Positions 59,506 to 64,000 of a stretch of DNA of 64,000 bases are shown piece after piece. The stretch spans positions 112,618 through 176,617 of the forward strand of contig NZ_BMRK01000010.1 in NCBI RefSeq assembly GCF_014648595.1, given 5' to 3'. Each line of letters starts with the position of its first letter. The stretch's first letter is position 1. A model generated the notes under the pieces. That model saw only the letters and a program-made list of their open reading frames with translations. It had not been told where the DNA came from and ran no database searches. The position numbers and the translations under genes are program-made. The DNA comes from Nocardioides luteus (GTDB lineage: Bacteria > Actinomycetota > Actinomycetes > Propionibacteriales > Nocardioidaceae).

Positions 59506-60945
59506 TCAGAGCGGGGCGGCGCCCTGGATCCTTGGCCAGGGCGCCTGCTTCTCTAGGGCGTACCCGAGCTCGAGGAGGGTCCGCTCGTCGCCGTAGGCGG
59601 AGGCGAGCTGCACACCGATCGGCAGTCCCTCCTCGGTGAGGCCCATCGGCAGCGAGATCGCCGGAGTGCCGGTGATGTTCTGCAGCGGCGTGAACGCCAC
59701 GTGGCGCCGGAGGCGCTCGACCAGGTCCTCGAACGGGACGTTCGGGGAGAGCTGTCCCAGGGGTGGGGTGACGCCGGCGACGACCGGGCAGAGGACCACG
59801 TCGTGGCGGTCGAAGACCCGGGCGTACGTGAGGGCGGCTCGCTTCAGGCGGTGCAGCGCGCCGGGTGTCCGGCGCCAGCCGCCGGAGGTGAACTCGCGGC
59901 GCAGGCCGTCGGTGAGGCCGTCGAGCCTCGTGGTGTCGAGGCTGCGGTCCATGGTCAGGCGACCGAGGGTGCCGGCGAGGAAGGCGAGCATGCCCCAGTA
60001 GGTGAGGAAGTCGTCGCCGAAGCGCGCCTCGACGGGGATCGGAACCGGCTCGACGGTGTGGCCCTGCTCCTCCAGCAGCGTGGCGGTGCGTTCCACGGCC
60101 GCCTTGGTCGGCACGTCCACGACCGCGTCGGTCACCGACTCCATGATCATCGCGACCCGGAGCCGGCGGCGTGCCGGACCCTCGACCAGGCCCAGCGGCG
60201 GCAGCGCCGGGTTGCGCCAGTGGCGCTCGAGGGCGGCGTGGAAGACGGCGGTGTCGCGGACCGAGCGGGTCACCACGCCCTCGCTGACCATGTTGATCGG
60301 CAGGGCGCGGGCGGACTCGCCGTCGATGTGGCGGCCACGGCTGGGCTTGAGGCCGACCAGTCCCGCGGCTGCGGCCGGGATCCGGATGGAGCCGCCACCG
60401 TCGTTGGCGTGCGCGATCGGCACTGCTCCGGCGGCGACCATGGCGGCCGAGCCGCCGGAGGAGGCACCGACGGAGTGCTCGGTGCTCCACGGGTTGGGGG
60501 TGGGCGGCCCGCTGCGGAACTCGGTGGTCGCGTTGAGACCGAACTCCGGCATCCGGCTCTTGCCGAGCACGGTCATCCCGGTGCTGAGGTACTGCGTCGT
60601 GTAGCGCCCGTCGCGCTCGGCCGGGCGCGCCCGGATCGCCTCGGAGCCGTGGTTGGTCGGCATCCCGCGCAGGTCGGTGTTGTCCTTGAGCAGCGTGGGT
60701 ACGCCGCGGAGGGCGGTGTCGTCGGCGGTGTCGTCGTCGGTGCTGTCGGCGCGGCGAGGAGCGTCGTAGGCCTCGTGGGCGACCGCGTGCAGGCGACGGC
60801 CGACATCACCGAGCCGGGCGACCGCCGCCGCCTCGACCTCGGCGGCGCTCAGCTCTCCGGTCCTGATGAGGCCGGCCAGCTCGACGGCGTCGTGGTCGCC
60901 GAGGGCGTCGTCGGAGAAGGCGTGTACGCGGGTGGTCGCGGTCAT
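59506..60945 (-). CDS. Amidase-signature-family hydrolase
   Basis: This is a 479-residue cytoplasmic amidase. The Ser-cisSer-Lys triad is visible: Lys in [11 protein letters not shown], cis-Ser in [14 protein letters not shown], and nucleophile Ser in [40 protein letters not shown] is the C-terminal part. The substrate is unknown. It is divergent from a TetR regulator across an 81-bp gap containing a palindrome, so it is likely the regulated gene. A long hairpin lies inside its last 40 bases. The ATG at 60945 starts at the family N-terminus. Confidence 0.9.
   Translation of the reverse strand: MTATTRVHAFSDDALGDHDAVELAGLIRTGELSAAEVEAAAVARLGDVGRRLHAVAHEAYDAPRRADSTDDDTADDTALRGVPTLLKDNTDLRGMPTNHGSEAIRARPAERDGRYTTQYLSTGMTVLGKSRMPEFGLNATTEFRSGPPTPNPWSTEHSVGASSGGSAAMVAAGAVPIAHANDGGGSIRIPAAAAGLVGLKPSRGRHIDGESARALPINMVSEGVVTRSVRDTAVFHAALERHWRNPALPPLGLVEGPARRRLRVAMIMESVTDAVVDVPTKAAVERTATLLEEQGHTVEPVPIPVEARFGDDFLTYWGMLAFLAGTLGRLTMDRSLDTTRLDGLTDGLRREFTSGGWRRTPGALHRLKRAALTYARVFDRHDVVLCPVVAGVTPPLGQLSPNVPFEDLVERLRRHVAFTPLQNITGTPAISLPMGLTEEGLPIGVQLASAYGDERTLLELGYALEKQAPWPRIQGAAPL
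59518..59545 (+). terminator. Hairpin that may terminate the aminotransferase gene inside the amidase gene
   Basis: GGCGCCCTGG (59518-59527) and CCAGGGCGCC (59536-59545) form a perfect 10-bp stem with an 8-base loop. The sequence then reads TGCTTCTCT on the plus strand. It overlaps the last codons of the convergent amidase gene and starts 30 bp after the aminotransferase stop. Confidence 0.5.
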
Positions 60946-60975
60946 GTCCGAAGCCTGCTGGATCACACCCGGAAT

Positions 60976-60995
60976 GTCTAGAAGATCTTCCAGAC
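60976..60995. promoter_or_regulatory. Probable TetR-family operator
   Basis: GTCT-A-GAAGATCTTC-C-AGAC is a 20-bp palindrome with one mismatched pair. It is centred between the divergent amidase (60945) and TetR (61027) starts. The geometry is typical of a site that represses both genes. Confidence 0.65.
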
Positions 60996-61026
60996 TTCTC
61001 GCCTCGGATCGTGCGAGACTCTGCGC

Positions 61027-61659
61027 ATGAAGCGACGGCACGGCGACAGCGCCAGGCAGCGACGCGATGCGCTGGTCCGCGCCACGATCGAGGTGGCCGC
61101 CGAGAAGGGCATGTCCGGAGTCACCCATCGCGCCGTGACCGAGCGCGCCGGGCTGCCGCTGACCACCGTCGGCTACTTCTTCGACTCGATCTCCGACCTG
61201 GCCGCCGAGGCGCTGCGCACCGGCGTCGCCGAGGACGTCGCCCGGCTGCGTACGCTCGCCGACGAGCTCGCCGCTGCCGGCTCCGGGGCGGAGGCGACGG
61301 CCGAGGCGTTCGCTTCCGCGCTGACGTCGCCTCCGGGCGACTCGCTCGCCTTCGTGGAGGCCTTGGTCCATGCTGCCCGTGATGAGGAGTTCCGCCCGGT
61401 GGTGGGCGAGGTCCTCACCGCGGGTCGTGCCGTGGCGGAGCAGGCGGCAGAGGTGGTCGGGGCGACTCCTGCCGACCCGGCCTCCCTGCTAGCGCTCGTG
61501 CACGGCTACCTGCTGCACGCGCTGGCAGCGCCGGACCTGGTCGAACCCGACGCGCTCCTGCGCGGGCTGCGTGCGCTCGCGATCGGCACGCTGGTCGATC
61601 GCGGCGAGATCTCGCTCGCGCTGCGGGTCGCGGGGCGAGAGGCGGAGATCTCCCGCTGA
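61027..61659 (+). CDS. TetR-family transcriptional regulator
   Basis: This is a 210-residue repressor. The N-terminal HTH is [51 protein letters not shown]. The C-terminal ligand-binding region is all-helical. It is divergent from the amidase gene with a palindrome between them, so it most likely responds to an amide substrate or product. That is inference. The ATG at 61027 begins a short basic arm before the HTH. Confidence 0.92.
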   Translation: MKRRHGDSARQRRDALVRATIEVAAEKGMSGVTHRAVTERAGLPLTTVGYFFDSISDLAAEALRTGVAEDVARLRTLADELAAAGSGAEATAEAFASALTSPPGDSLAFVEALVHAARDEEFRPVVGEVLTAGRAVAEQAAEVVGATPADPASLLALVHGYLLHALAAPDLVEPDALLRGLRALAIGTLVDRGEISLALRVAGREAEISR

Positions 61660-61668
61660 CGTCGCAGG

Positions 61669-62286
61669 TCAGCCGACGACGCGTACCTCTCGACCCAGCA
61701 CCGCTCCGCCCTGCAGGGTCAGATGATCTCCGGACCAGAACCTGCCCGGGTCGTAGTAGTTGGTCGGCCGCTCGTCGTCGAGCAGCCCCATCTCCTGGTA
61801 GGTCGCGGCGACGACCTCGGCGCAGTAGACCTGCTCGATGCCGGCCTTCGACCGCACCCTCCCCCGCGCCCAGCGCCCGGCCAGGGCTGCTGTCGACGGG
61901 AACGGGGTGCCGTCGAGCCTCGCGATCGTGCGGAGCAGCGCATCCTCCTGTTCGCGGTCGATCTCGGCGCTCAGCTGCCGCAGCCAGACCTTCTGCTCGT
62001 AACGCCCCGCCCACTGCTCCACCGCCGCCCGCAGATCATGAAGCTGTACGCCGCGATGATGGGTGCCGGTATAAAGATCGAGCAGCCCCTTGCCCAGCTC
62101 GGCATGCCACATCAGCGGCGGCAGGTCATCGAGCACCACCGCCATCCCGACATGGTTGACCGGCGCGTTGCTGAGCATCCGGATCGCCCGGTCCGCGACC
62201 GACCGCCCGCGGAAGAGCCACAGATCGCCCGTGCGGGTCTGGTCCACGGCGTCGGCTAGGGAGATAGTGGTGTCACCATCAGACAC
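61669..62286 (-). CDS. YiiX-like NlpC/P60 (permuted papain-fold) hydrolase
   Basis: This is a 205-residue protein. RTGDLWLFRGRSVADRAIRM opens the fold, His is in VNHVGMAVVLDD, and Cys in VYCAEVVAATYQEMGL. That His-then-Cys order is seen in permuted NlpC/P60 enzymes of the YiiX/DUF830 group. The substrate may be peptidoglycan, lipid or protein. No signal peptide is visible. I chose the GTG at 62286, which has GAGG 9 bases upstream. An ATG at 62301 is in frame, lacks a ribosome-binding site and would overlap the divergent ATG in the same CATG. Confidence 0.7.
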   Translation of the reverse strand: MSDGDTTISLADAVDQTRTGDLWLFRGRSVADRAIRMLSNAPVNHVGMAVVLDDLPPLMWHAELGKGLLDLYTGTHHRGVQLHDLRAAVEQWAGRYEQKVWLRQLSAEIDREQEDALLRTIARLDGTPFPSTAALAGRWARGRVRSKAGIEQVYCAEVVAATYQEMGLLDDERPTNYYDPGRFWSGDHLTLQGGAVLGREVRVVG

Positions 62287-62299
62287 TTTGGGGGTCCTC

Positions 62300-62479
62300 A
62301 TGAGTTTCGGCAGTGCACGCGTGTGGAAGATCGTCGGCCTCGCCGGCCTGGCCGGCGTCACCGCAACAGGCGTCATCATCGCGCGCAACCACCGCCAGCG
62401 TACGCAGCGCACGCCGGAGGAGATCCACGCCAAGCTCCGTGAGCGAGTCGCCGCCGCCCACGGCGACTCCGCGGCGTAG
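62300..62479 (+). CDS. Small 59-residue membrane protein
   Basis: The protein has one membrane helix (about residues 9-27, [19 protein letters not shown]) and a basic, charged tail with TPEEIHAKLRERVAAAH. A GGGGG ribosome-binding site is 5 bases before the ATG. Similar single-helix proteins with a (T/P)-x-E-x-x-x-(K/R)-L-R-x-R tail occur in related actinobacteria. The function is unknown. The start codon overlaps a possible ATG of the divergent hydrolase gene. Confidence 0.65.
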   Translation: MSFGSARVWKIVGLAGLAGVTATGVIIARNHRQRTQRTPEEIHAKLRERVAAAHGDSAA

Positions 62480-62553
62480 ATATTTCGGCACTCGAGCCTG
62501 TCCAGCCCCGCACCATCCGTAACTTCAGCCCCGGGTGATCGCCGGAGACCACC

Positions 62554-62933
62554 GGTGGTCGAGCTTGTCGAGACCACCCCACCGGTAACACCAGCCCCGG
62601 GCGGTGACCACCGGCAGGCCCGGTGGTCGAACTTGTCGAGACCACCCCACCCGTGACGCCGACCCCGGCGGTGCCCACCGGAGGTCGAGCCTGTCGAGAC
62701 CTCCCTGCCGGAAACGTGTCGCCGAGGCTGGTCTGAGCCGCCGACCCGTTCACGAGGGTCTTCTCGACCCGCCCCGGAGTCAAGGACGGCCTACGGCCGC
62801 CGGCTTCGCCGGCCGCTTCGCGGTCCTGGACACCGGGCCAGGTCGAGAAAAGATTTGGCTGGTTATCGGGGCGGCGGCCCGGGTGTGGCGCGGAGAAGTC
62901 GAGACCTCGGAGGTCGAGCTTGTCGAGGCCACC
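62554..62933. repeat. Cluster of four 25-bp imperfect palindromes
   Basis: Copies are at 62554-62578, 62622-62646, 62680-62704 and 62909-62933. The form is GGTGGTCGAGCTTGTCGAGACCACC, with changes in the arms that are usually compensated (GGAGGTCGAG...CGAGACCTCC in the third copy). The first three are embedded in longer units of about 60-70 bp that also share CCCCGG and ACCACCGG segments. This motif is frequent in high-GC actinobacteria. Confidence 0.75.
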
Positions 62934-62968
62934 AAACCCACGACAGCTACCTCGATCACGGAAGGAAG

Positions 62969-62989
62969 AAGTGGCCCTTTGGGCCACTT
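62969..62989. terminator. Perfect hairpin with TTT loop
   Basis: AAGTGGCCC and GGGCCACTT pair perfectly around TTT. It lies between the repeat cluster and the DUF222 gene. It is terminator-like, but no gene ends close by; the small membrane protein gene ends 490 bp upstream. Confidence 0.4.
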
Positions 62990-63117
62990 ACCATCCACAG
63001 ATTCGATCCCGAGATTCTCTCAGAAAAGTGCATCTGACCAGGGATAATATATGGCACAACGGGCTCTAGAGGAGTAGACTCAGACCCATCACGACACATC
63101 TCTGAGAGGAGGAACCG

Positions 63118-64000
63118 ATGAGCCTCGAGCACGACACGATCGATGCTGACCTGAGCGCCATCGAAGCCTCCCTCGACGACCTCCTCACCCGCGATCCGGC
63201 TTACTGGCGCACGAGTCAGAAGAAGGACACGCTGCAGCGGCTGGAGAAGATCCAAGCCAAGCAGGCCGCCGTGAAACTCCGCGTGCTTGCCGCCTCGGGT
63301 GACATCGCTGAAGAGACCGGCGCCAAGGACGTCTCCGGGTGGATGCGGACCGAGCTCCTCGTGGACAAGGGCGTCGGCCGCTCCCAGGTGAATCTCGCTG
63401 CCAGCCTGACCAAGTACGAGCTGGTCGCAGAGGGTCTCGCCGAAGGTGTGTTGTCCCAGGACAAGGCCCGAGTGATCACCAAGGCCCTTGACCAGATCGA
63501 GACTGACCCGGCCGCTAGCGCCGAGGACCTGCTCCTGGCGGAGAAGCTGTTGGTCGAGCACGCCACCTGGTTCACCGCCAACGAACTGAAGGTCGCCGGC
63601 AAACGGATCTTGATGATGGTCGACCCCGACCGGTTCGAAGAAGCCGAAGCCAAAGCCCTGCAGCGCGAAGAAGAACACGCCCAACGACGCACCTTCTTCC
63701 AGTCCCGCGACAACGGCGACGGCACCATCGACATCCACGCCCGGGTCTCCCACGCTGTGGGTCTGCGGCTGCGGACCATGCTCGACTCTCTCGCCCAGCC
63801 GCGGAAGTGGTCCGCGGAGGAGAAGGGCCGCAAAGCCCCCTACGACCGGCTCCTCGGGCAGGCCTTCGCGCGCGTGATCGAGACCTACGACGTCGAGAAC
63901 CTGCCCCGCCACGGCGGCCACGCCACCACAGTCTTCGTAACCATGAGCCTCGACGACCTCCGCAAAGACCTCGCCACCGCCTCCCTCGGGTTCGACGGCG
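63118..64000 (+). CDS. DUF222-domain (13E12 repeat-type) protein, C-terminus outside the window
   Basis: The 294 visible codons start at the ATG at 63118, after AGAGGAGGA. The sequence has a DUF222 pattern: an N-terminal coiled segment, then KQAAVKLRVLAASGDIAEETGAKDVSGWMRTELLVDKGVGRSQVNLA, LAEGVLSQDKARVITKAL, EHATWFTANELKVAGKRI and RVSHAVGLRLRTMLDSLAQPRK. Family members usually end in an HNH nuclease domain; that part is not visible. These genes are multicopy in Nocardioidaceae and mycobacteria and may be mobile, but their biology is poorly known. The frame is intact to the edge. Confidence 0.85.
   Translation, partial: MSLEHDTIDADLSAIEASLDDLLTRDPAYWRTSQKKDTLQRLEKIQAKQAAVKLRVLAASGDIAEETGAKDVSGWMRTELLVDKGVGRSQVNLAASLTKYELVAEGLAEGVLSQDKARVITKALDQIETDPAASAEDLLLAEKLLVEHATWFTANELKVAGKRILMMVDPDRFEEAEAKALQREEEHAQRRTFFQSRDNGDGTIDIHARVSHAVGLRLRTMLDSLAQPRKWSAEEKGRKAPYDRLLGQAFARVIETYDVENLPRHGGHATTVFVTMSLDDLRKDLATASLGFDG

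Larger units (their letters stand above)
62480..63117. other. 638-bp repeat-rich gap with no supported gene
   Basis: The gap carries four related 25-bp palindromic repeats (listed separately), a GGCCTACGGCCGCCGGCTTCG-like nested hairpin region at about 62788-62826, and AAGTGGCCC-TTT-GGGCCACTT at 62969-62989. A short AT-rich patch (GATAATATAT, 63043-63052) probably carries the promoter of the downstream gene. The coding frames that remain open across it look accidental. Confidence 0.6.

Noticed and set aside
62554-62933. CRISPR array
   Set aside because: The repeats are palindromic, uneven in spacing and diverged from each other. There are no cas genes and no uniform spacers.
1-64000. tRNA or rRNA genes
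   Set aside because: I looked for cloverleaf-type GTTCGANTC segments and rRNA motifs and saw none that fold convincingly. A tRNAscan or Rfam run would settle this.

Overview
The window is GC-rich, densely packed actinobacterial chromosome. It has short intergenic gaps, many 4-base ATGA/GTGA stop-start overlaps and frequent GTG/TTG starts. Gene content points to Actinomycetota, most likely Nocardioidaceae or a close relative. The markers are the PspA-PspAA-HtpX-PspAB envelope-stress operon, DUF3043, DUF4439 and DUF4081-GNAT proteins, the dxr-rip-ispG-GNAT-proS block, a DUF222-type gene at the right edge, and short GGTCGAGCTTGTCGAGACC-like intergenic repeats. The genus is inference. No rRNA, tRNA, CRISPR array, transposase or phage structural gene was recognised.

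Layout: 1-3.3 kb holds the start of a HesB/IscA-type gene, glycerate kinase, a DUF695 protein and a GNAT enzyme. 3.3-10.1 kb holds nadA (apparently leaderless), an OmpR-family two-component pair, the four-gene Psp operon and a DUF3043 membrane protein. 10.1-15.1 kb holds a STAS protein with an unrecognised partner, a second two-component operon ending in a GerMN lipoprotein, dapB and a methyltransferase. 15.1-20.8 kb holds an M16 peptidase-pnp operon and rpsO, with a Tat-exported molybdopterin oxidoreductase between rpsO and pnp. 20.8-27.1 kb holds a PadR/HAAS membrane-protein pair, a membrane protein, ribF and a secreted Ntn-hydrolase acylase. 27.2-34.4 kb is the rimP-nusA-[alpha/beta hydrolase]-ylxR-infB-rbfA-truB translation block. 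34.5-39.9 kb holds a lipoprotein/DUF4439 pair, a HAD hydrolase, an acetate-type CoA-transferase and proS. 40.9-51.4 kb is the conserved GNAT-ispG-rip-dxr block. 51.4-64 kb holds a large VWA fusion protein, an OafA-like acyltransferase, a divergent aldehyde dehydrogenase/aminotransferase pair, an amidase with a divergent TetR regulator, a YiiX-like hydrolase, a repeat-rich 0.6 kb gap and a truncated DUF222 gene.

The most notable region is 41.9-47.8 kb, which interrupts the GNAT-ispG block. It encodes an SDR oxidoreductase, a NACHT/STAND-like NTPase, two small membrane proteins, an orotate-phosphoribosyltransferase-like protein and a radical-SAM protein that I read as a prokaryotic viperin. The NTPase and the phosphoribosyltransferase begin with the same roughly 90-residue HTH-like domain. 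Their genes are preceded by the same type of operator: three GGGAC-type boxes repeated every 11 bp in the same orientation relative to the gene. Together these suggest a co-regulated antiviral cassette in which a nucleotide-sensing or nucleotide-making enzyme accompanies viperin. The recurring 11-bp phased direct repeats upstream of both OmpR-family regulators are a separate regulatory theme. A second thread is intergenic repeats: a 77-bp double-hairpin element present twice (15.1 and 38.0 kb), two long near-perfect hairpins between convergent genes (27.1 and 35.5 kb), and a cluster of 25-bp imperfect palindromes (62.5-62.9 kb).
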